Source: Liolophura sinensis
Taxonomy: Eukaryota > Mollusca > Polyplacophora > Chitonida > Chitonidae
Direction of reading: 5' to 3'
DNA length: 64,000 bases
Assembly: GCF_032854445.1 (NCBI RefSeq)
Contig: NC_088295.1
Span: forward strand, 36,178,510-36,242,509
Shown here: piece after piece, positions 15,101 to 35,040 of the stretch
Position numbering within the stretch: the stretch's first letter is position 1
Layout: each line of letters starts with the position of its first letter
Position numbers and translations under genes: made by a program
Notes under the pieces: model-generated
What the model was told of the DNA's origin: nothing
Database searches by the model: none
What the model saw: only the letters and a program-made list of their open reading frames with translations

Positions 15101-17629
15101 GGTTTGCGGACAACATAATCTTAGTTCAACACTCTGTATCCACTTCGCCCCACTGCATGTCTGTAAATTAGGTTGTGACGTCAACAATGATATCCATGAA
15201 AACAAGTCTATAAGGAGGGGGAAGGAGGGAGTCAAGCTGGTTCCATCTCAGGAAGTTCATTTATGGTGTTATTTCTGAACAAGTACACACAAAATACATG
15301 TACAAGGGCTGCTAACAGAGAAAACATCCTTTGAAACAAAAAACAATTTTCATGTTTTGCTATAAGTTTCTTCACTTCCCTTAAAACCATAATCTTCATT
15401 TTGGACTTCTTTTTCATGTTATTGTATCCTTTAAAATTATTTGCAGTAAGAAAAGAAGTTCTATCTATAACCCATTATGGAAGTCCTGTTGACTCAGTGT
15501 GCAGTACTGTGTCTAAGCTATTGTCGACACTGAGGAAGCAGAAGTGTTTTCTTCCCTTTAAAACAAAACTATTGTTTTATAACAGTTATATCCTTCCTCG
15601 TTTAATGTACACTGTCCCTATTTGGGGCAGCTCTTCTAAAGGCCTACTTGATCGAGTATATTAACATCAAAAAAATGCTTCAAAATTTATCCTAGATAAA
15701 CGTAACAATCAATCATCAGCTGAAACTTTTGAAATTTTAAACTTTGAGACTATACATGAAATTATCCTATACCAAAAAAATCTCACTGTTTACAAATCCT
15801 TAAATGCCTTCTCCATTAAATCGTTTAAAATTTGCGCCAAAAGTGGCAGAAAGTGCACACATAGCAAAGCTTTGTGTCTCTATATGTATATATTTATATG
15901 TGTATAACTTTGAAGTGATTAATGCTTCGTGTAATTTTTTTTGTATTTTTTATTTTATTAACCCATGTGACTGCCGAGTGTTTGTGTGAGTGAATGGAGG
16001 GTCTCAGGGAAGATCAATATTGTCATATTGACTGAGTTTGTTACCCTCTGAAAATAAAGATATTATTATTATTATACAGCTATTGCTCTGCCACATTTGG
16101 CTTCCTGTTCAAATTATATCTCCTCAGTCCAAATACTGTTGTCAAAAAGTAACCCATACATGTGAACTGGGCTGACATTATTTTCTATGGGCATAACTTG
16201 GACAGAAGGCCAAACATAACAAATATTCAAGTGCAGTGTTTAGTTGAGAACAATGGTCTGCCAAGTCCCACACACAACAAAACTGTCTCTTTTTAGCTGG
16301 AAATAAAACTGAGGAAAATCAAAAACTTTAGTTTAATGGAGCTGTGTAACTGGTTCATTGCAAATTCACTTGCATCATGTTGATGTGTTGGGACTTGCAA
16401 CTGTGTTACCCTAGCCCATAAATCTGACTTCACGGGCCGGTTGTTCAAACGTGTATTAAAAGTTCAACCAGGCTTAAATCTGAGCACCAGTGTAGCCCCA
16501 AAAGATTCTAACTCCTTTTCTTTTTGTATTGGCCTAGTGACGTTGGAGTCTTGACTCTAAAAGTATTAATTTTGTACGCAACGAAGGTCCAGGCTGATTC
16601 TCTTTGTTATCGAACAAGTCTCGTGCAAATAAAGACATCAATCTGAAGACCTGCTTTCAGCACCCACTGCACCGCCTACATATTTCCCTCCTCACTTTAG
16701 AATAAATTTATTATTGCCATGAAGGCTTCCACAAAACACGCTCCTCGACCGTGGCCAACATCTTCCTACTGTTCCACTATGAAGCAGGACATGGGCGTAG
16801 GCCTACATGTAGCTGCTCAAATGGCGGCCACGGAAGAAGAGCATGTACCGTGGGAGCCTTCATCACAATAATAAATCTATTCTAAATCATGTAAGGGCAT
16901 ATAGAGACGCTGCGGAAAACAGGTGTTTCGGTTCGTGTCTTTTATTTGCACAAGATTTGTTTGATAACAAAGAAGATAGGCCTGGACCTTCGCTGAGTAC
17001 GAAATTAATACTGTTAGCGTCAAGACTCCAATAACGCTAGGAAAATATAAGAAAAAGGAGTTAAGTCTTTCGGGGTTAACACCAGTTGTGCTCTAATACA
17101 AAACTAATAAACTTCACTTATAGCTTCTAATACACTTTTGGTACGGCGTAAAACACCAATCAAAAAAAAAAAAAATCTAATACACTTTTGAACATGCAGG
17201 CCCTGTTCATTTAAATGAAATGTGGTACAACGTAAAGGAATGCGTGATTCAAGTAAGCATATAAATAAACATATGACATTTTGGTGCTTTGTACTTGGCA
17301 AATACACGATGAATCATCTCCAAAACATAGCAAGTCAACCATGAAAACTACATGTAGTTAACATGCCAATTATTTAACATTTAGCTCCATAAATTACATA
17401 TCAGAGTGAAAAAAATATTGTTCTTTCACTTCAGTTTTCAGTATAACTTTAATATGCGGAGATACAGTCAAGTTTCAAGTGAGTAATATAATTATTATCT
17501 ACCTGTGAAGGATGTGTTTACATCCAACGTAACGCTGATATGGTGACTGGTGTTGTATGTTTGACAGTGTGACTGCGAGATAAATAAGAGACTCGTTATA
17601 ACTATATCACGGCACTCCTGGGGTAACAT
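6112..17629 (-). CDS. LIN54: LIN54, DNA-binding subunit of the DREAM/MuvB complex
   Basis: Twelve coding exons, all GT-AG and phase-consistent: 17629-17503, 14578-13617, 13277-13100, 11591-11467, 10913-10725, 10611-10469, 10178-10107, 9702-9557, 9155-9061, 8348-8152, 6993-6818, 6203-6112; about 833 aa (human 749). The long N-terminal half is Ser/Thr/Val-rich and low complexity, with the conserved block [11 protein letters not shown] in exon 3 and LPPGT/PAQYV in exon 5. Two cysteine-rich CXC (tesmin) domains follow at about residues 588-630 and 659-695. They carry the tyrosines LYCDC and NYCEC, which in human LIN54 contact the CHR element (TTYGAA) of cell-cycle promoters. The C-terminal helices ([23 protein letters not shown]) match human. 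Middle and C-terminal identity is certain. Exon 1 (starting MLPQECRD) is predicted only from an open, in-phase frame with a good donor, and its start context is weak. Translation could instead start inside exon 2. The last exon is also less certain. Confidence 0.93.
7239..8095. mobile_element. Non-autonomous DNA transposon, pogo/Tc1-like termini
   Basis: The terminal inverted repeats CAGTCAAACCT (7239-7249) and AGGTTTGACT (8086-8095) bound an 857-bp element in the intron between LIN54 exons 10 and 11. TA precedes the left end, as expected for this superfamily, while the right flank has drifted. No transposase frame is present. Internal GCGGCCAC-type motifs near both ends suggest longer, diverged subterminal repeats. 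The family name is inferred from the ends only. Confidence 0.5.
9338..9435 (-). mobile_element. SINE fragment
   Basis: Reverse of the SINE tail (TTTATTTATTTGATTGGTG) followed by a shortened, diverged body. It lies in the intron between LIN54 exons 8 and 9. Confidence 0.6.
10945..11150 (-). mobile_element. SINE, partial
   Basis: Minus-oriented body of the common SINE in LIN54 intron 4, recognisable by GAATATTTCACTTAT, the ACCATCTGCAGGTTGCTG block and the reverse of the B-box region near 11096-11125. It ends next to a run of 14 C (about 11149-11162). Confidence 0.65.
15420..16076 (+). mobile_element. 3' fragment of a non-LTR retrotransposon (LINE)
   Basis: The sequence encodes the C-terminal end of a LINE reverse transcriptase: a stretch with [18 protein letters not shown], then after one shift of frame [18 protein letters not shown] and [10 protein letters not shown], the usual tail of jockey/CR1/RTE-type proteins. 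A non-coding 3' end follows and finishes in a short (ATT)n tail. The copy is truncated at the 5' end and decayed, and it sits in LIN54 intron 1. Clade assignment would need an alignment. Confidence 0.7.
16485..17086. mobile_element. Foldback / MITE-like element with long inverted arms
   Basis: Two arms of about 240 bp (16485-16735 and 16850-17086) are inverted copies of each other. The left arm begins with GTGTAGCCCCAAAAGATTC and the right arm ends with the near reverse complement. The middle (16736-16850) is also partly self-complementary around GACCGTGGCC / GGCCACGG. No coding sequence is present. It lies in LIN54 intron 1, and a related copy lies in COPS4 intron 1. Confidence 0.6.
17136..17175 (+). 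mobile_element. SINE 3'-tail fragment
   Basis: Only the final words GGTACGGCGTAAAACACCAATCA-type tail plus an A-run remain. Confidence 0.5.
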
Positions 17630-18365
17630 AAGCTAAGGCGGCCGCGAAAAGGCCCGGTCTGATGCACAACCTTGCCCTGTTCAGGCCAAAATACATTCTA
17701 TCGACCTTGCCAGCTCAAATGACCCGCCATTCGCCAGATGTCGACTGCGGGGAAATTTAAAAGGCTAAATAGTGCGTCATGTTTTCCCTTCGTCAAAATA
17801 AAATGTCTCCGCGGTTCAATCTCTCGGGATCTAAGAAACACCATTCACAGACTTAACGTACAGGACCATTCACACAAAAGCTCCGATGTTTATTGTAATT
17901 TGCATATTTCTCGTCTAAAAGTTGACGTAAATCGGGGAAAGTCTCCATATTTTTCTCCACCCAAGGGTAATCAAACGATGTTTTTGAATAAAACTAAACA
18001 CTTTTAAGGGTTCAAAAGTACACTGATGTCATGTGTGATGTTTTTACGTTTTACACTGAACAATAATTGGGTATTTATTCTCCATATATGTCACAAAAAC
18101 TTACCTGTTCTTTCCACAGGCATTCTGTGTTTGTTCAAAATCACGCGCCCACCATTACCATCCCATAATAGGCACGCTCAGACGGTTTTCCGCGAAGTAT
18201 TTACACAATCTGTCAGCAGAAATAAATTCCATCGTAAAATTATATAATGCTGACTAATTTTTATTTTTTTAATTCGAGCATCTCACCCAAGAAAAAGAAA
18301 TTTTGTTACGTGCCTTTTTACACGGTATTTTATCCTATCATTATGCTAGTCAGATTGGTTTCAAA
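17630..18365. promoter_or_regulatory. Shared divergent promoter region of LIN54 and COPS4
   Basis: About 740 bp separate the predicted LIN54 start (minus) from the COPS4 start (plus). No repeat or other gene lies in it, so both transcripts should start here. I see no TATA box that I would defend at either end. The COPS4 start lies in CAAAATGGCG, which resembles a YY1-type site overlapping the initiator ATG. The exact transcription starts cannot be read from the sequence. Confidence 0.6.
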
Positions 18366-28790
<10,425 letters not shown>

Positions 28791-29830
28791 AGACAAGACA
28801 CCGTAACAACCCTGTCATTTAAGTGCTATTTCTGGAAGATTGTCTTGTCACAGAGAGATCAGATCTCAGGAGTGCCATGTCTCATTCTCCATAGTTCGTT
28901 TGTGATGGTGAACCACTGCACATACTCACCAGGTGAAATACTGCCACTTGGTGTCATGAGTACTGCCAGGAGATATAAATGATAATGATATGTGGTAACC
29001 GTGGTAAAACCTTCTTCATTCAAGACGGTTGACATTCTTGAGTAAAACTGTAAGAGACTGCTTGGCTGAGGATGCGTCTTGACCAAGCTGAACTTCAGGA
29101 TAATTGACTGAGTAACATGTTGCAAGGGTGGAAGACCTCATGAAAGAACAGAAACGTTCTGTGGGCACATAATGTCCAACAAGGCCTTGCAGTCCTGTGT
29201 GTATCATTTTTTGTCTGTATCTTGGTATTCAGAAATTGTTTCAGATATACAAAAATTCAGATGAGAATAAGCCAATGGGAGACTCCAGGACAAGCTACAC
29301 AGACGGTCCAAGCGACAGTAGAATTCATCTGTATTGTGACGTACTAAAGGAAATAACATTGAGTTCACATCTTTGGACCGCCTTCATACAGGTGGAAAGG
29401 AATTCTACGATTTCCTCATTTTAAAAATATGGAAATAAGATTACGACAAAAATATTACCTACATGATAGAGATAACAATTTTTGAGCTTGCTTATGGACA
29501 TGGAGAGATTTGTACTGTTTATGGCCAGCTAACTGTGAAGAACAGGACTTGGAATTTGTGATGGAATAACACAAATTTCATACTGCTGCTTTCCGTGTAA
29601 AAAAAACGCTATCCTGTGTGCATTTTTAGGTCTTCAGTTTGAAAGAAAATGTTCTTTGACATCAAGATGGCCGTTAATACAGAAAGGTCACATCACTGCA
29701 TGCAGCCGCCTTCAGCTGTTACATATTTCAGAGAAGATATGACTGATCTTTGATGGTTTCTGAATTGGACTGTGTGGAGTATTTTTCACATGGTGAAAGA
29801 GAAATAAAAACGTTTATATTGCTACTATAA
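28791..29830 (+). other. COPS4 3' UTR with poly(A) signal
   Basis: Sequence after the COPS4 stop to a canonical AATAAA at 29803-29808. No open frame in it looks real. The cleavage site should lie 15-30 bases after the signal. Confidence 0.7.
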
Positions 29831-30390
29831 CCATTGTGTGTTGTATTAATTAGGTTATGTGAACAAAACAGGTGACTCCTAATTAAGGTAGCTTCAGAAG
29901 TTGGTTAGTAATGGGAGTCTCACAGAGTGTGCCATATTATAATACCATTGTTGCAGTTTTGTTGCCTGGTGTTTCATTGAGGTTGTCGTTTTAAGATACT
30001 GACATGACATCTTTGTCTCATTGAGAGTGTCCCTTGTCTGATACTAGTCTGACAATTTTGGCACCTTGGGTTTTCCTTTGAGTTGAGATTCTGAGATTGT
30101 TTTGTCTGCCAGTGGCCTTAACTTGGTCTGGCTTTATCAAAAGCTCTATGCACTTGAACTTTCCAACTTAATGCTTCCATAAAGCTCTGTCAACTTTCCT
30201 CCAACCCATGGCAATGCTGTAAAATAACTTACCTTGATCTCATCCATGAAATATATACAAAAAAGCTTAGCAGTAGTATGTATGTTTGGTTCATGTTACA
30301 GTTTCAGTGCAGTTTTTAATAATTTACTGCCCTGCTTTCAGAAAAATGTTTTGGTTGATGTTTTGCCATTGAGGAATGTAATCATTTTTT
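29831..30390. other. Intergenic, nothing recognised
   Basis: AT-rich unique-looking sequence between the COPS4 3' end and the satellite array. I see no coding region, repeat or RNA gene here. Confidence 0.5.
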
Positions 30391-32988
30391 GTGTTTTGGG
30401 GGAGGGGAACCTCGCTCAGTGAGTATATGCTCCAGGATTCATAACCATGAGGCACAGCCTCGGCCTTGGACAGGTTTGTACATAATCGTAGAGCAGCATG
30501 TCTATGTGTTTTGGGGGAGGGGAACCTCGCTCAGTGAGTGTATGGTCCTGGATTCATAACCATGAGGCACAGCCTCGGCCTTGGACAGGTTTGTACATAA
30601 TCGTAGAGCAGCATGTCTGTGTGTTTTGGGGAGGGGAACCTCGCTCAGTGAGTGTATGGTCCTGGATTCATAACCATGAGGCACAGTCTCAGCCTTGGAC
30701 AGGTTTGTACATAATCGTAGAGCATGTTGGTGTGTTTTGGGGAGGGGAACCTTGCTCAGTGAGTATATGGTGCTGGATTCATAACCATGAGGAACAGCCT
30801 CGGCCTTGGACAGGTTTGTACATAATCGTAGAGCAGCATGTCTGTGTGTTTTGGGGAGGGGAACCTCGCTCAGTGAGTATATGGTCCTGGATTCATAACC
30901 ATGAGGCACAGCCTCGGCCTTGGACAGGTTTGTACATAATCGTAGAGCAGCATGTCTGTGTGTTTTGGGGAGGGGAACCTCGCTCAGTGAGTATATGGTC
31001 CTGGATTCATAACCATGAGGCACAGTCTCGGCCTTGGACAGGTTTGTACATAATCGTAGAGCAGCATGTCTGTGTGTTTTGGGGAGGGGAACCTCGCTCA
31101 GTGAGTGTATGGTCCTGGATTCATAACCATGAGGCACAGTCTCAGCCTTGGACAGGTTTGTACATAATCGTAGAGCAGCATGTCTGTGTGTTTTGGGGAG
31201 GGGAACCTCGCTCAGTGAGTATATGGTCCTGGATTCATAACCATGAGGCACAGTCTCAGCCTTGGACAGGTTTGTACATAATCGTAGAGCATGTCGGTGT
31301 GTTTTGGGGAGGGGAACCTCACTCAGTGAGTATATGGTGCTGGATTCATAACCATGAGGAACAGCCTCGGCCTTGGACAGGTTTGTACATAAGCATAGAG
31401 CAGCATGTTGGTGTGTTTTGGGGAGGGGAACCTCGCTCAGTGAGTATATGGTGCTGGATTCATAACCATGAGGCACAGCCTCGGCCTTGGACAGGTTTGT
31501 ACATAAGCATAGAGCAGCATGTTGGTGTGTTTTGGGGGAGGGGAACCTCGCTCAGTGAGTATATGGTCCTGGATTCATAACCATGAGGCACAGCCTCGGC
31601 CTTGGACAGGTTTGTACATAATCGTAGAGCAGCATGTCGGTGTGTTTTGGGGAGGGGAACCTCGCTCAGTGAGTATATGGTGCTGGATTCATAACCATGA
31701 GGCACAGCCTCGGCCTTGGACAGGTTTGTACATAATCGTAGAGCAGCATGTCTGTGTGTTTTGGGGAGGGGAACCTTGCTCAGTGAGTATATGGTCCTGG
31801 ATTCATAACCATGAGGCACAGTCTCAGCCTTGGACAGGTTTGTACATAATCGTAGAGCAGCATGTCGGTGTGTGTTGGGGAGGGGAACCTCACTCAGTGA
31901 GTATATGGTGCTGGATTCATAACCATGAGGTACAGTCTCGGCCTTGGACAGGTTTGTACATAATCGTAGAGCAGCATGTCGGTGTGTTTTGGGGAGGGGA
32001 ACCTCGCTCAGTGAGTATATGGTCCTGGATTCATAACCATGAGGCACAGCCTCGGCCTTGGACAGGTTTGTACATAATCGTAGAGCAGCATGTCGGTGTG
32101 TTTTGGGGAGGGGAACCTCGCTCAGTGAGTATATGGTGCTGGATTCATAACCATGAGGCACAGCCTCGGCCTTGGACAGGTTTGTACATAATCGTAGAGC
32201 AGCATGTCTGTGTGTTTTGGGGAGGGGAACCTTGCTCAGTGAGTATATGGTCCTGGATTCATAACCATGAGGCACAGTCTCAGCCTTGGACAGGTTTGTA
32301 CATAATCGTAGAGCAGCATGTCGGTGTGTGTTGGGGAGGGGAACCTCACTCAGTGAGTATATGGTGCTGGATTCATAACCATGAGGTACAGTCTCGGCCT
32401 TGGACAGGTTTGTACATAATCGTAGAGCAGCATGTCGGTGTGTTTTGGGGAGGGGAACCTCGCTCAGTGAGTATATGGTCCTGGATTCATAACCATGAGG
32501 CACAGTCTCAGCCTTGGACAGGTTTGTACATAATCGTAGAGCAGCATGTCGGTGTGTGTTGGGTAGGGGAACCTCGCTCAGTGAGTATATGGTGCTGGAT
32601 TCATAACCATGAGGAACAGCCTCGGCCTTGGACAGGTTTGTACATAAGCATAGAGCAGCATGTCGGTGTGTGTTGGGGAGGGGAACCTCGCTCAGTGAGT
32701 ATATGGTGCTGGATTCATAACCATGAGGAACAGCCTCGGCCTTGGACAGGTTTGTACATAAGCATAGAGCAGCATGTTGGTTTGTTTTGGGGAGGGGAAC
32801 CTCGCTCAGTGAGTATATGGTGCTGGATTCATAACCATGAGGCACAGCCTCGGCCTTGGACAGGTTTGTACATAAGCATAGAGCAGCATGTCTGTGTGTT
32901 TTGGGGAGGGGAACCTTGCTCAGTGAGTATATGGTGCTGGATTCATAACCATGAGGTACAGTCTCGGCCTTGGACAGATTTGTACATT
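30391..32988. repeat. Satellite/minisatellite: 23 copies of a 114-bp unit
   Basis: The block GGGGAACCT recurs at 30403, 30518, 30631, 30745, 30857 and so on to 32907, 23 times, mostly exactly 114 bp apart. A few units are 111-115 bp because of a lost CAG or an extra G. Units are highly similar and differ at a limited set of sites. From about 31628 to 32539 a four-unit block of 456 bp occurs twice in the same variant order. Since 114 is divisible by 3 and the unit lacks stops, the array is open on both strands for hundreds of codons. This is best read as non-coding tandem DNA. Confidence 0.93.
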
Positions 32989-33499
32989 TTACTGTTTATT
33001 TTGCTTGGTCACTGCCAGTGGCATGTAGGCGAATTGCCCAGTCTTAAGTTCAATGAAGTCCACTTGTTTATCATCAGTATGGTATTTGTCTGTATGCCAT
33101 ACATGGGAAGGTCCTTGAATAACCCTAAAAATAGGTGTTTCAACCAGGGCAATCTGGTTTCCTCAATTTGTAAAAGTGACTACCATCATGTAAGTAGAAA
33201 GAGACAAGAATCAATATGTCATGGTGTGCTGTGTCAAGACTGCAATGGAGGACATCGCTGAGAGGTATTTGACCAATTGCTTACGAGTTTGGTTAATTCA
33301 TGGGAACTGAGAGCAGCATGGGCTTTTTATGGGACTCACCGTTTTTTTTTTTTTTTTGACGCATTATGTACATAAAGATTACTGTAATCAATGCGATAGT
33401 AAAGTATGATGTTTTAGACAAGCTTGAAACGAGTGTTGCGTTTTTATTACTCAGTATCAGCTGCCGATGTGAAGAGCATAGCAGTACTTTATATGACTA
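32989..33499. other. Intergenic, nothing recognised
   Basis: Follows the satellite. It holds a T-run near 33343-33358 and no supported gene. Confidence 0.45.
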
Positions 33500-33644
33500 C
33501 GTCTCAAATCGGCTTTGGAATGTTGGTTATTTGCAAAGGGGAAAGCATTTGATTGAAAGAGTTATTTCCCTTTCCATGAAAAAAAAGACACGGAAAGTCG
33601 AGCAGAGAACGTCATGAGACCGTCTTCAAGCAAGAAATAGTCGG
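33500..33644 (+). other. Candidate 5' non-coding exon of the selenoprotein gene
   Basis: A strong splice donor (TCGG|GTGAGT, break after 33644) lies upstream of the selenoprotein U gene. The coding start exon at 35041 is itself preceded by a 3' splice site (ACCCCAG at about 35028-35034), so an upstream 5' exon is needed. This donor is the best candidate I see. The left border is a guess. Confidence 0.35.
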
Positions 33645-34562
33645 GTGAGTGCACATACTATGACCAAGTGCATGAACATAAAAAGACTCCTTTAATGGTA
33701 CAGGGTAAACTTCATTATGGTGACCGGTGGGTCTTACAAATATCGCCATGTTTTAAAGTGTGACAAATGAAACACGACTCGCAAAGACACCGAGCTGGTG
33801 ACACCCGATGCTGCGCGCATTCGATTCTTTTAGTGTTGGGTTTTGGCAGTTGACCTGCATCTTACCACAATTAATACTTCTTACCACATATAAGCCGAGA
33901 TTACTGACAGGTCTAGTGTGTAAGCGTCAGTTTGCATCTTGCATTCGTTTCTGAAAGCCGAATGGAATGAGTTGCATAAGCCACAGAGAGCACTCTATGA
34001 CCTTTCACCCTTGTCAGTCATAAACTGGGTCAGTGTGTCGTTCAAATAAAATGAAATGTGGCATTAAGTTAACATTGTAACGACCGTGACCCAGTTTGAT
34101 CGGTCACTCGGAGGAACTCCTTGTGCGCAGGCAAACAAAAAAAAAAAGAAAAATAAAGTAAAAAAAAAAAAAAGGATAAATGCTTGATGGTTCAAAGGGT
34201 TACCTGCTGTGCTATTAAGTTAGAATTCATGCAAATAAACTGATGCTGTATAACACTTGGATTTTTGTTATTTGGTCTGCAAACTAAAGCAGATTTTTAG
34301 GTGTGTTCAACATACACAGATTAATTTAATTTAAATATCTGGAACAGCGAACGTTTTAATCATTGTGTAAGTAAAAATATATGTATCAAAAACGTGTTTA
34401 TGGGTTACAAAATCATCCATCTAACTCCATGTTTATCTTGGTTTTCAAAAACTTGTTTGAATGGCATTTCCTTCGTTGTTTTGATGATTAAATTGTGCAT
34501 TAATATGCATTGGAAAGGCGGCATGTTCAATCCTGTGATTCTTACTTCAAAAACTGATGTAA
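33645..34562. other. Probable 5' intron of the selenoprotein gene
   Basis: No coding sequence is recognised. Contains A-rich runs at 34137-34175. Confidence 0.4.
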
Positions 34563-34790
34563 GGGGCCTCTGTGGCTCAGGTGGTTAGGGTGCCAATCAC
34601 CAATGTGTCCGCTGTCAGTTCAAGTCCAGCTCAGGCTGGCTTCCTTTCTAGTTATATGTGGAAAAGTCTGTCAGCAACCTGCAGATGGTCATGGGCTCTT
34701 CCAGGTTTCCTCCCACTATAATGCAGGTTGCCATTGTATAATTGAAATAGTCAGGGGGATGGCATAAAGTACTAATCAAATAATTAAATT
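34563..34790 (+). mobile_element. SINE, near full length
   Basis: Head GGCCTCTGTGGCTCAGGTGG with A box, B box near 34618 (CAGTTCAAGTCC), body GCAACCTGCAGATGGTCATG, and a decayed tail (TACTAATCAAATAATTAAAT). Same family as 24507-24757. Confidence 0.8.
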
Positions 34791-35040
34791 AATCTACAGT
34801 GTTACAATGTATCAGTTTCTACGGCTGACATTAATGCAATGGTTTCAGTGTCTGGCTTGCGGGCCTTTACTAGGTTCTCATGGTTGCTTTCACCTTGACG
34901 GTTTGTCACATCTAGTGTCCTACAGCTAATGTATGTATTGTTTCTTGTCCCAGCCAAGATACTATGGTGTTTTTTTACATATTCACTACATGTGATTGTT
35001 TTTTCCTTTCTGTACATCTGTGGTAGTACCCCAGATAGGT

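Noticed and set aside
15401-15664. 87-codon open frame as a host gene
   Set aside because: Its sequence is the C-terminal part of a LINE reverse transcriptase, in a truncated copy.
30498-33261. Long repeat open frames (plus and minus) as a repetitive protein gene
   Set aside because: They exist on both strands at once, follow from a stop-free unit of length divisible by three, and match no known family. There is no exon context.
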